Positions 33,621 to 44,122 of a DNA stretch of 64,000 nucleotides are shown in pieces. A model generated the notes under the pieces. That model did not search any database. It saw only the letters and a program-made list of their open reading frames with translations, and was not told where the DNA came from. A program made the position numbers and the translations under genes. Origin of the DNA: Thozetella sp. PMI_491 (taxonomy: Eukaryota > Ascomycota > Sordariomycetes > Chaetosphaeriales > Chaetosphaeriaceae); the NCBI GenBank assembly GCA_021432635.1, contig MU270078.1, positions 248,001 through 312,000 of the forward strand. The letters are read 5' to 3'. The first letter of the stretch is position 1. Each line of letters opens with the position of its first letter.

Positions 33621-35621
33621 TCAGCCTTCCAGCCGGTCGTCGCACACTAACCTCACGTCGAAGCGGTCCTCTCCCTTCCACACCCGGGCGGCCGAGTTGC
33701 ACGACGCCACCGCCGTCCGCAAATCCTCGATCATGCCGGGCGGGCCGCTTCCAAACACTGTGGTAGATCCGTGCGCGACGCCATCTGTAAACTCCCTCAC
33801 CGCCCTGGAGATGTCTGGTCTCCTGTACTCTGTGATCCTCAAGCCTGTGCTCCTCCCAGATGAGGCCTTGGAAAGAGGCGCAATGCTATCCCGCACTTCC
33901 GCTACCGCCGTCTCCTTGGCGGAAACGGGCTCGTTTACCGAGCTCCCAGAAGACTTGGCGCCTGCCGCATCGTCCGTAACGAAGACCCGAATGTCCACCT
34001 CGACGCCGTAGGCCGCGCGGCGCAGCTCATCCAGCTCAGGCTTCACCCACTCCAGGTCCTGCTCGCGCCGGACGGCCCATACGAGCTCGATCTTCCGGTT
34101 GCTGTTCGCCTTCTCCCGAACCAGGTCCAGGAGCACCGGCAAGACGTACGCGATGCCCGTCCCGCCAGCCACGCAGAGGACGTTAACGTCCCGGGTCAGG
34201 CCTTCGATAATGCTCTCGCCGTACGGACCTTGCATAATAATCGAGGTGGTAGGCAGCCCGCTCGCGGCCTTCTCCGAGGTCGCATCGGCGAGCTTCTGGG
34301 CGATCACCTTCGCGATCTTCTTGGTCTCGCCGCCCTTGGCGCGGATGATGTATGAGTGTTGCACCTTCCCTCCGGCGCCGGCCACCGGCAAGGAGAGCGG
34401 GGTGAAGGGGTGGCTCTGCCAGAGGCTGCTGTCGGGGAAGCAGAGGAAGAAGTGCTGCCCGATCTTCCAAGGCGCCTGCACGTGCCCGAAGTCCAGGCGT
34501 ACGACGTCGCCGTGTCGGTCGTCGCGCCAGTACTGCGCCTCCGCGCGCGCCGGCGCGAAACCCCAGACGCCGTCCTTGTTCGCGTAGCCATAGTGCAGCA
34601 TGCCCATGCGGATCAATCGTGCCAGACGGTCGCAGAACCAGAGCACAAGGCCCGGTACGAGGAAGCACTGCAACTGCTGCCAGTGTCCGATGAGGGCGCC
34701 GATGTACACGGCTGCGATAATGTAGTGGAATTTGCGGAAGAATTCGTAACCGGTCACGTTGCGGATGGTCCACGGAAGGGAGAAGAACCACAGCAGGACG
34801 AGCAGTCCCAGGGCTACGAAGCCCCAGACTATGTAGATCTGTGCGACGAACGAGGTCCAGGTGGTGGGCTGGGGCTGATAGAGGCGCGCCTCGACAATAA
34901 CCCACGCGATGGTGTGGAGGATGGACTGCACAATGATAAGGTAGCCGGTCCAACGGTGGAGGAAGATGAAGGAGGTGTAAGGGATACCCGTCAGCATCGA
35001 GAGCAGCGACTCGCGGCTGGCGAGGAGGATGGACAGGGGCGTGAGCGCATAGGCCAGGATGCCGATCCGGTCCGACCACGGGCCGAGACTCGTCCTCGTA
35101 TTGTAGACGCTCGCCGGCTGGTTCTTGATAGGTGTGATCCAGGTCGCGTAAACGATTCCCGCGAACGTCCAGATCGTCAGGTAGGCCGTCATGATGACGA
35201 GGACGAGCACCTGCAGGCGGTTGGCGTGGCCGAAGATGGGCTTGCTAGCCCTCGGGAGCAAATATGAGCGGACTGCTGCACCACCGGCCGAGAGCGACCG
35301 GGAGATAATACCGTTAGATTTGGCGACCGGCTCCCCAGCGGCCTCGGCCACGAGGTCGTCCTCCCGTGGTGGGAAGACGCGGCGGGCAATGGCCCAGAGG
35401 AGAAGGATGCCACCGATAGTCGCCCAGAAGATACCCGAGTAGAGCATGCCGATATCATGTGACTCATAGACAACGTCTAGGTACGCACAGGAACCAGCAT
35501 CGTTAGTGCATGGTACGATGCGGTCCGCATATCCCCAGTGCGGCTCCAGGCCGCCGGTGACATTAGAGAAGTCCTGGATGTGTGCGCGTCGGGTAAGACC
35601 CGACATTGTGGACAGAGACAT
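33621..35621 (-). CDS. Ferric-reductase-like transmembrane protein
   Basis: Intronless, 666 residues from MSLSTMSGLTRRA; a TATATA element near 35709-35714 lies just upstream of this start. The core has about seven membrane segments with two haem-ligand histidine pairs (LHRWTGYLIIVQSILH and FRKFHYIIAAVYIGALIGHW), then the FAD-binding HPFTPLSLP motif, the nicotinamide-binding loop VAGGTGIAYVLPVL and the C-terminal VWAVRREQDLEWV block. It transfers electrons from NADPH across the membrane to reduce Fe(III) or Cu(II) before uptake. Divergent from a Ctr copper transporter, which suggests a metal-uptake unit in which the reductase supplies Cu(I). Confidence 0.88.
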   Translation of the reverse strand: MSLSTMSGLTRRAHIQDFSNVTGGLEPHWGYADRIVPCTNDAGSCAYLDVVYESHDIGMLYSGIFWATIGGILLLWAIARRVFPPREDDLVAEAAGEPVAKSNGIISRSLSAGGAAVRSYLLPRASKPIFGHANRLQVLVLVIMTAYLTIWTFAGIVYATWITPIKNQPASVYNTRTSLGPWSDRIGILAYALTPLSILLASRESLLSMLTGIPYTSFIFLHRWTGYLIIVQSILHTIAWVIVEARLYQPQPTTWTSFVAQIYIVWGFVALGLLVLLWFFSLPWTIRNVTGYEFFRKFHYIIAAVYIGALIGHWQQLQCFLVPGLVLWFCDRLARLIRMGMLHYGYANKDGVWGFAPARAEAQYWRDDRHGDVVRLDFGHVQAPWKIGQHFFLCFPDSSLWQSHPFTPLSLPVAGAGGKVQHSYIIRAKGGETKKIAKVIAQKLADATSEKAASGLPTTSIIMQGPYGESIIEGLTRDVNVLCVAGGTGIAYVLPVLLDLVREKANSNRKIELVWAVRREQDLEWVKPELDELRRAAYGVEVDIRVFVTDDAAGAKSSGSSVNEPVSAKETAVAEVRDSIAPLSKASSGRSTGLRITEYRRPDISRAVREFTDGVAHGSTTVFGSGPPGMIEDLRTAVASCNSAARVWKGEDRFDVRLVCDDRLEG

Positions 35622-36545
35622 CGTTGACCTGGCTCTGTACTGGAGAGTGCCTGAAGGAGTGGTGGTCTCTGCGCAGGTGCTCGAACCACGGAACCGGGAC
35701 AGAGGCCGATATATACCGCCGCCCAGGCTCTCCCGGAGTCTGGCATCGCGGCACGGCAGGCGAGCATGTTTCCAACCACGGGTGGACACCCCTCCGCAGA
35801 CTGAGTGGTTCTTCGTCCCACGCGGGGCAGTCCCAAGACTTTGCCAAGAAGGTGCGCAAGTTCTGAGTCGCGGGTCCCGTACGCTATTGAAGGGGCCTTC
35901 CGCCCACCGTCCGAGGGCGACCGGCGCCGTTTGATGGCAAGGGTTACGTAGTCGTAAAGTGACGCAGGCCAATGAGCGTGCCCAATTGATCGTTACGGAG
36001 ACCTCTTCGGACAAATGTGCGGGCTAGTATTGGCCCAGCCTTGTGTTCTTGAGAGAACTAGGGCTCCATAGCTGCGCTGCGGTAGCACTGAAATGTTTGC
36101 TGAGACTCGCCATAGTGGAGCGGCACCTCCTCCATGTTGAGCATATTTGAGCATGTTTCTAGCCCGCTTCCGCTGGAACCCACCAAGAACAGGGGCGATT
36201 GCACCGTCCGATTCGGCGAGGGACGGCGGCGTACCCACAAACCAGTGCGACGGGTCGTACCGGTCTGGCTGGGCAAGGCTTGGCGGCGCCGCATACTTGC
36301 TCAACCTCCGGCTTGTCGCCGCGGGTACGTCGCCGGCTTTGGGAGGAGGGATATAATATATCGACCGGCGATGCCTTCCGCGCCCCGGCGACTCGAATCG
36401 CCTAATTTCTATCTCCAACGCCGCCAGCAACCGCCACCCTCCCCCTAGCTTGCGCTCCCTCCCGCATATACCGGGCGCCAGCGACCTCCTCAGGCAGTAT
36501 CCCCACACAGAGAGCCGCCGTGGTCTCACCACACCAACTGCCAAG
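35622..36545. promoter_or_regulatory. Divergent reductase/Ctr promoter with GCTC-type elements
   Basis: The sequence contains TTTGCTGA at 36096-36103, two TTGAGCAT copies exactly 10 bp apart at 36137-36144 and 36147-36154, and the inverted TTGCTCAA at 36297-36304. These share the GCTC(A) core of copper-responsive elements bound by Mac1-type regulators in yeasts. TATAATATAT at 36352-36361 is a likely TATA box for the copper transporter. Copper regulation is an inference. Confidence 0.5.
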
Positions 36546-37141
36546 ATGGACATGACCATGAGCTCGACCAACTCGTCATCCTGCGAGATGTCGGTAAGTT
36601 TCTCGGTCGTATAGAACCTAGCCGGCCTCATGTGCTAACCGCACGACAGATGCTGTGGAACTGGTCCACCATTGATGCGTGCTTCCTCAGTAGTGATTGG
36701 CACATTACAAGCAAGGGCGCCTTCGCTGCAACGTGCATTGGCGCTGCCCTGATGGTAGTATTGCTCGAGGCCCTCCGGCGCATAGGGAAAGAGTATGATG
36801 AGTCCATTCTGCGCCAGTTCAACGCGCGGCTCTCCCTCATCGAGGCCGACGCAGAGTCAAGAGGGACAGGTGCTCCAGGGAGGACCGTGGTATTCCGGGC
36901 GAGTCCGCTGCAACAGCTCATACGGTCCATCATACATGCGGTAACATTCGGGCTAGCTTATATCGTCATGTTGCTGGTTATGTATTACAATGGGTACATC
37001 ATCATCTCCATCATCATCGGCGCCGGCCTGGGTAAGTTCCTCTGCGACTGGATGACGAGGACAGCGGTGATAGGAGCATCAAGGATAGGGGAGAAGAAAG
37101 GAGCTGACGTATGCGAAGAACCCACGGTCTGCTGCGGGTGA
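36546..37141 (+). CDS. Ctr family copper transporter
   Basis: Exons 36546-36593 and 36650-37141 (phase-0 intron, GTAAGT..GACAG), 179 residues. The N-terminus is methionine-rich (MDMTMSSTNSSSCEMSML), as in Ctr proteins that capture Cu(I) outside the cell. MLWNWSTIDACFLSSDWHI is the Ctr entry signature. Three membrane segments follow: one after GAFAATCIGAALM, a second with the M-x3-M copper path (VMLLVMYYNGY) and a third with the GxxxG packing motif (GAGLGKFL). The cysteine pair near the C-terminus (CCG) matches the family's copper-handover tail. Predicted high-affinity plasma-membrane or vacuolar copper importer, divergent from the ferric-reductase-like gene. Confidence 0.9.
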
Positions 37142-37231
37142 TGGGCTTTCCGCGGGGCGGGACGCCGGATCATGCGGAGCAGGCTGAGATACTGCGTTGT
37201 TTGTACCTAATATATTAAGGTCTATTGATGA

Positions 37232-38865
37232 TTAAGACGCCATGGCAGAAGTTACGCTTGCAAACTTCTGGATCTCGTCGGCTAGCGAGAGGCTGCTCCG
37301 GTAGGCCTTCTTTGGGCCGCTCAGGGCTTTCTGCTCCTTGTTCCATTCGACTACCTCCTGCGTCATGCCCTCTAGCGTCGTAAGTACGCCCTGGTAGCCA
37401 ATACCACCCTCTGCCACGGAGCGGGCCGCGGCGGCATTATTAGCGAAGAGGTGCGTGCAGATGGAGAACAAAGCTGGCTTGAGGTGCTTAGCGTCTCCCG
37501 TCATGGCGGGAAGGAGCCGGCCGAGGATGGGGTACTTGAGGCGGGCCAGCTGGTACCACTCAATGGCGTATCCGACCAGGAGCAAGGGCACGGGTGGGAG
37601 AGGGATCTTCTTGAACCCGGTCGCAGACAGCGTAGCAAGGAGGAAATACAGATCCTGGTAGATGATTGGCTTGTTGGGGTCGGTAATGATAAAGGGGCGC
37701 CCGGCCTGTGGCGCGCTTGCTGCATCCGGGGTTGCTAGCACGGCCTCGAACTGCAGGTGCGCGATGGCGACGTTGCAGCCGTGAACAAAGCTCTGCACGA
37801 TGTGGTCGGTCCATCTTGAGAAGCTTAAGCAAAGCTCTATCACGCGTACGAAGGATGGGCCACTTACTCGGGACAGACCCCGGTGGTCATGGGAGTGCCT
37901 ACGGTGTTGTCGGTAGGATTGCCGTAGACACCGTTGGCGGGGCGAATGCTACCCGTCCGGAGCGACGGCGAGTTGGCCTCGCAAACGATGCGCTCCGCTG
38001 CAGCCTTGGCCGCGGGATAGTTGGCGTAGAACTCTCCATGCTGCCGCAGGGGCTTGAAGAAGTCGGCGTCGTCTAGTGGCTGCGCGTAGTTCTCGGGCCA
38101 CGCCGACCAGAGGCTCCAGGGCGCCATCCACGGCTTCACCGGCCGGATGCTGATGCTCCCAGAGGTGGTCGACACAAGTACGTCAGCACCGCTCCGGCGG
38201 GCGGCGTCCAGGATGTGGCGTGTTCCCTGGATGTTGACAGCGTCGCAGAATGCAGACTCGATCTGGTACCGGTCCGAAGCACTGATGACCGCAGCGGTGT
38301 GGAACACGGTCAGCGGCAGCCGGGCGACGGATGGATGCCACGGCTTTGCAAACGCGGCATCCGTCGAGGCTTTGGACGAGATGTCAGTGTGCACATGGTC
38401 CACCTCGGCCGCGAACCCATTGAGCATGTCGGGCCGGTTGGGCTTCTGGAAGTCGACGATGCGGATCGACTCTGGGGGCTGGCCGCGCTCCAACAGCTGC
38501 AGGACGATGTACCCACCCACGAGACCTAGGAGCCCGTGAGAACACAGATCAAAAGCTCCCATCTTCTCGGCGCTTCAGCGCGCGCAAGGTGCCTCACCTG
38601 AACCGCCCGTGACGATGTAGCGCCGCTCCAGCTTTGGCGGGATGCGATCGGCATAGCTCGAGGTAGTAATGGGAGAAGCCTCGAGGCGGCGGTAGGTCTC
38701 GAGCAGAAGCTCCTTGTTCCAGCGTTTCGGTGTGAGCCTTTGGACTTCCGAGGGGGTGCTACTGAGGATCTGGTTGAGGCGGAACAGGTACGCCGCCACG
38801 AGAAATACCAGGACCGAGATCCCGGCCAAGAGCGGGTGCTCGGCAAGCTTGTCAGGCCATGCCAT
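37232..38865 (-). CDS. 3-beta-HSD / sterol C3-dehydrogenase-like protein
   Basis: Exons 38865-38598, 38525-37868 and 37814-37232, 502 residues; both introns have consensus ends. An N-terminal membrane anchor (PLLAGISVLVFLVAAYLF) is followed by an extended-SDR Rossmann fold: VTGGSGLVGGYIVLQLL for NAD(P), then the active-site pair YANYPAAK (Tyr-x3-Lys). A later hydrophobic segment (PLPPVPLLLVGYAIEWY) suits an ER-bound enzyme. The family covers 3-beta-hydroxysteroid dehydrogenase/isomerase and Erg26-type sterol-4-carboxylate 3-dehydrogenase. This sequence is divergent, so it may be a paralogue acting on another sterol or terpenoid. It is divergent from a UPC2-like regulator. Confidence 0.82.
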
Positions 38866-39629
38866 GACGCCGAACTAAAAGGCGTGCTCTGGTGCTCTTG
38901 TAGATCCTGCGGCGCACTACACTGGGTTTAGATGTGCTCGTCCGGGCGCGGGAGCACGATGTGGTCGGTCTGAGATGTTCTTCAAGTTATTCCATAGGCC
39001 GGTCCGGCGATTGGTGATTGATCGGGGTGGCTGGCAATGCCGACCACCCGCACCTCCCGTCTTAGATCACCGTTCTTTGTGGCTGCCACTAAGTTAGGTA
39101 GTAGCGCTCGGAGTTAAAGGCGGGGTCCAAGACCCCGTCCCATTTAGGTAGCATTAGCGTGTGCCAGACAGGTTCGGAATTTCGCCCAAAACGAAGGCGT
39201 TCGTCGACGGCTCCGCCGTGATGACAGAGAAAAAACCAATCCAGCGAAATCATCCTAGTTACATGCCTACGATCGACGAGCCATCGTACCATCCCCCGAT
39301 CTGGTAGCTCGAGGCTACGAGATGCCTCTGCAGGGCCGAAGCTCTCTGCAACCTATTGGACAGAACCCACGCGGGTGGTGAGGCCATTACCCCCCTCGCG
39401 GAGCCGGGCGGCTGGCGGAGAGCAGCACCTCCGTCGCCTGAGCCCAGCTCTGATTGACTCTTACCACTCGCACTATTCCCCCAACCCCGACCCGACCCCA
39501 CACAAACTCGCTTCTGCCGCCTTGTCCCCGACACCCGGCAACAAGAACGCCAAGAGCTAGTCGTCAGATAGGGACCGGTAACCAGTCGGGAGCCTTTGCT
39601 TCAGTCCCTCTCCGTGCCAGTTCATCGCC
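38866..39629. promoter_or_regulatory. Divergent promoter of sterol-dehydrogenase-like and UPC2-like genes
   Basis: 764 bp with no coding gene. I searched by eye for the TCGTATA sterol element of Upc2 and did not find an exact copy. The last 150 bp before 39630 are C-rich, consistent with a 5' leader. Confidence 0.45.
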
Positions 39630-40986
39630 ATGGAGGCCAGCTCGGGCTACCGTCGCCGGCCGAAAGTCGGCCACAAGAAGTCGCGCAATGGATGCAAAAA
39701 ATGCAAGAGCCGCCGGGTCAAGGTTTGTTCGCTCCCTCCCATATCCGCCGTGCTCTCCCGGTTTCCCGCTAACACGTCCGTCTCTCCATTGCGATGAGCG
39801 GACTCCCGTATGCTCCAATTGCGATCGGCTCGGCCTTGCTTGCCACTGGGGTTCCCAGCAAGCCAGGGCGACCCCTTCGCCCGGCCCACCCAGTGTCGCT
39901 GGCGAGACGCCTGTGTCATGGGACAGCGGCCAGGAGGGAAGCTTAGCCGTGAACTACGAATGGCTGAGGCCGACCAGCGACTCGCCATTCTTCGCGGGCG
40001 TCGGCCAGGATGCACCCGACGACAGCCAGATCCCCGAGACCAGGGAGCGCCGCATGATGGAACACCGTCTCATGCAGCACTACATTTTCACCATGGGCCG
40101 CCCGACTAGCGTCAGCCCGAGTGAGAACTGGTCCGAGCTCTTTTCGCGTCATATCCCATCGCTGGCCCTTCAGTATGACAACTTGTTCTACAGCCTGCTG
40201 ACCATGTCGGCGACCAACCTGCTTCGGACGGAGCCTAACAACAACGAGCTCTTCAAGGCTCGCCAGACATATCTCATCGCCGCCGTCCGCGCTCAGAGGG
40301 AGATGGTCGGTCGGCTGAACCCCACGCTAGCTGATCCAGTCTGTCTCTCTTCCGTGCTACTCCTCCTTCACTCGTTCGCCGTCCTCAGCGAGCGCTCTCT
40401 GCATCCCTACACCCCCCCTGTCGAGTGGCTCGAGATGGGCAAGGGCGTCGGTCAAGTCATGTGGTTGAGCCTCCGGGCAGTGCCTAGTGAGGTCGAACCG
40501 CGGCCTCACTTCACGCTTATAGCCGCCAATTCATACCCAAAATTTGAGGATCGTTCTTATTTTGACCCATCCATGCGGAAGGATTTCGAAAACATCCTGA
40601 CCCGGGGGGTGCCTTCGGATGACGATTGGGACGATCATGACACACGCGAAGCGTACGAACATGCGCTGAGCTACGTCGGTTCCATACAGAGGGCCATCAC
40701 CAGCGGCGAACCCGTTTACGCCGTCTACAGAAGGATCCAGACCTTTGCCGTTCTGGTACCTTCTAAGTTTATCCAGCTGTTGGCCGAGCAGCGGCCGCGG
40801 GCCCTCGTCATCCTCGCCCACTTCTTCGGCACAGTTGCACAGGTGCAGGGCGTGTGGTGGTTGGGGAACGAGGACGAGCAGCGGGAGAAGATGGCTACCC
40901 GGGAAATTCGGGCTATCTGCGAAACACTGCCTGCGGCGTGGCAAGGGATGATGATCTGGCCGAAAGATAAGGCTGGCATCCGATAA
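39630..40986 (+). CDS. Zn2Cys6 transcription factor, UPC2-like
   Basis: Exons 39630-39722 and 39790-40986 give 429 residues. The DNA-binding domain begins with KKSRNGCKKCKSRRVK in exon 1 and continues CDERTPVCSNCDRLGLAC in exon 2, completing the six-cysteine cluster. The rest is the helical ligand-binding-like domain of the sterol uptake control (Upc2) group, e.g. LMQHYIFTMG, LLTMSATNL and LVILAHFFGTVAQ. The intron has a GTTTGT donor and a GCTAAC branch, but the sequence just before TGCGATGAG is CAT, not CAG. The next AG (GATGAG) would delete the third zinc cysteine. Either a non-AG acceptor is used, the base is an error, or the zinc cluster is damaged. Confidence 0.8.
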
Positions 40987-41078
40987 AAATCTCCGGCTAG
41001 GCCATGCGGTCCTTGTCCCATCTCGCCCACTCTCTCAACTCCTTCAGTGGAGTGGTGCCCAACCAGTTCTATCAGCCA

Positions 41079-42640
41079 TTAGGAAGCAAGCTCCGATGTG
41101 CTGAGGTATGATGCCGCTTGAGCCAGCTCCTCTTCTGAAGGGAGGTTCGTGATGATGAGATACACCACATCCTGATCGCAGTTGTCAGCTATCCACACCT
41201 TGCTCTAGTTCAGGGGCTCCGACGTACCTTTTGAAGCAGCTTCTTCGCTCCGCCTACGGTTGTGTTCAGCACCATTCCGATGGGGTTGGGGCGCCCCTCC
41301 GGCCTGCTCATTTGGCCCCCGCCGCCTATCTGCTCCCTCTGGACTCGGCCTCGTCCCAGCCCTTCTCTACCCCGTCCCAGGCCCTCTCTACCCCGTCCCT
41401 TAGAACCTCGCAGATTATCCGTATTCAAATGGCCACCGGTTAGGAGGGCCAGCGGGTTGCCAGACGCAGCCGGATGGTTAGGATCGGCAAACCGCGAATG
41501 GAAGACGGGCGCCGGTGCCATGTTTGCCACTTTGCTGTTGGGGTTGGAGCCTGCCCAGCGAGCAGTGGCTCTCCTATCCTGATAGTCGTCGATAAATTTC
41601 CCCGCCCGCTTGATGACATTTTCCTTCTTTGCGTCTGGGAGTTGTGAGCTCCGGGCAGCATCCTCCAGGTCCGGAAAGACTAGGGGGGCCACTTCGGGCC
41701 AGTCAAAGGACTCGGCAACGTCGGAGGCCCGCAGTTTGCGCTTAAAGCTCTGCAGCGTACTTGTGGGTAATATGTTCGAGGCAGCCGACATGTGGCCCTC
41801 GAAGTCCACTTGCGTCATCGGCTGCTGCGCCGACTCGGGCCGCCACGTCAGGACCAAGCAGATGAGACCCCGGGGCTTGAAGAACTCTGCGTTCAGCTTG
41901 TCGAGAAACTCGTTGGTCTTGCTCCGGCTGTGGACCTCCTTGGCCGCTGCAACCACCATACTGGCCGCGATCGAGATCAACATGCCAAAGGGCTGCGGGA
42001 CCGCCATACCCGCAAGTGAGGCAAGATTAATGGCGTTGATCCACGGGCTGGGCAGCACCACTGTGTTGATCTTGTCCAAGAACTCGAGGAAAGTGGCTTG
42101 ATCGATGCCAACATCCTCCAGGATAGGGGCGTAGGCGCGGATAAAACCACGATCGCGCGCTTTTGGTCTTCGCTGGGTGAGGATGACGGGAAGCTCGAGA
42201 CGCGGCGTATGATGAGGGAGCAGCACGCCGGTTGGACTGGCTGTATTGTAGGGATCTCCTATGTTGTAGGCGGGGGTGTCAAAGCCGTTCTCAGGCCGCG
42301 GCTGGAACGGATGCTGCTCGATAAAGGAGTCTGCTAGTGCCCGTAGGTCGGGCTCACTACTTGACTCGCCGGATGGGGCCGCTGCAGGACCGGCCTCGTC
42401 GCTCAGAATATCGTCCAGCTCCCATACTATCTCATCTGTCTCGTCGCCTCGGTCGGTCTGGATTTGACTTGGCGTAGGGATACTGCTAGAAGTTTCTCCT
42501 GCCTGTTTTTCGGCGAGCGCTCTCGCCTTCTTTTCTTTATTATGGTGGTATGCTTCCGATGCCAGGCCGATGCCGGCTGCGAGTCCTCGTACGACTTTCT
42601 CGATCGGGTGACCACCTCCGCGGTTGACCGTGGCGCTCAT
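41079..42640 (-). CDS. Conserved-looking fungal protein of unknown function
   Basis: Exons 42640-41228 and 41171-41079, 501 residues from MSATVNRGGGHPIEKV; a TATATA element near 42658-42663 supports this start. The 56-nt intron (GTACGT, GCTGAC, CAG) adds the C-terminal DVVYLIITNLPSEEELAQAA. The N-terminus (GGGHPIEKVVRGLAAGIGLASEAYHHNKEKK) is a glycine-rich helix. The core (RGFIRAYAPILEDVGIDQATFLEFLDKINTV) and a hydrophobic stretch (PFGMLISIAASMVVAAA) look globular with a possible membrane contact. A low-complexity (GRGREGL)n segment lies near the C-terminus. Similar proteins occur in many filamentous ascomycetes without assigned function, to my knowledge. Confidence 0.72.
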
Positions 42641-44122
42641 GAGGAAAGCTGTAGCGGAGGTATATATCTCGTGTGATTGGTGTAGTTGTATGATGGAATA
42701 CAAAAATCTAAAAGGCTTCCGCTAGTTTAATGGAACGCCGTCGATGTGTGAGCGGTAGAATGAATGGCATAGGTAAGGGTGACGAAGATTGAGGCGCGAC
42801 ATGGCTATTTAAGTATGCTTGTCCACTACCTTGCACTTCTAGGCCTCCTGATTAATTGATATTCGTTTTTGACGAGAGGCACATCGTTGCGGCTCGCATT
42901 CAAGCTAGCTTGCGGGGGCTTGGCACCTTTGTCATCGCGGTTGGGGTTCCTGATTCGTCGGCGCTTTTCGTTCTCGTTTTCGTTAGCCGCTCTCGTTATC
43001 GGCTCTTCCACGCGTTCGTTATCGTGATCGTTGGATTGGGTAAATGTCCCTAAGGCACGCCATTGCCTACGTATTTCCTCTCAAGTTGTCCAGGAGAAAT
43101 TCTATATCCCGCCAGGGAGCTTGAGCCTATTTATTAAATATCGCCTGGCGCTACGGTCGAAGAGTTTCTGTATAGAAAAGAGCCGGAACTTTGATCACCA
43201 GCCAGATACGACACTCTAAGAACGTATCGACAAAACACCAGCGAATAACACAAGCTCAGTACGTCTGTAATAATGGCGAGCGATGGCGGGATATCTCAAG
43301 TAGAGGCCATTCCAGACTTCTCGTAGTTATCCTGAGAGATCTAGTGGCGGACGGCTCTGCAACGAGCGTTTCCTCGTCCGAGCGTGTTCCTACACGATTG
43401 GGATCTCGGCAGTAATGTTGATCTGCTATAGAAGCTCGCTAACCCCGCTGTCTCTCTCGCACTGTCTACCTGGGAGGACCGGCTGCGAGCGTCCCTGTTC
43501 ATTAGGATCACTCGTCGAAATTATGGTAGGAAATATACTGCCTCGAGGCTTAACCATGGTAGCTTGGCTTGCAACTACTACGACGAACTGACATACCAGT
43601 ATCACCTCAAGACGAAACATGCGGCATCTCCCAGCTTTGCTGACGCTGCGCGCCCCCACGTAACGGTAGGTTGTAGGGCAACTTCACGGCTGATCCTGGA
43701 TGACTGCCAATCCGGCGGCGACATGTACAAAGGTGCATTTTCTCAACCAGCTCATGCATTCTTCCGTTCTTTCGCTCACGTCTCCAAAATGCCCGGGCAT
43801 TATGCCCCCGGATCGTTGTGATGTAAATGCTTCTCACGGCACCAATTCACGAGGACAGATTCTCCTCCGAGGACAGCTTTCTTAGAGATCTCGGCAAGTG
43901 TCTAGGTAATCTAGGTAAATTAGGGAGCCATGGTTGGAATAACTAATAATTCCCTTATAATCCGAGCTAATAGGAATGTGATTTCGTAGCTAAAGAACCT
44001 TCGTAGCCCGGCATAGACATCTACGCGAGTTCATCGAATGGTCCAATCCATAATTCCTTTGACGGCCGATAGGGCAGCTATAGATGGAGGAAAATGAACC
44101 GGTGGTAGGAACGGGATTGTCT
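42641..44122. other. Long intergenic region, no gene seen
   Basis: About 1.5 kb with only short frames. A duplicated AATCTAGGTAAAT-like stretch occurs near 43900-43925. This marks the change from the GC-rich left part to the more AT-rich right part. Confidence 0.45.

Noticed and set aside
34356-35267. 303-codon open frame opposite the ferric-reductase-like gene
   Set aside because: Antisense shadow of a clear gene; composition is that of reverse-complement coding DNA.
35622-36014. Upstream extension of the ferric-reductase-like protein by 131 residues
   Set aside because: The extension is Arg/Ser-rich without family similarity and crosses the TATA-like element; the start at 35621 is preferred.
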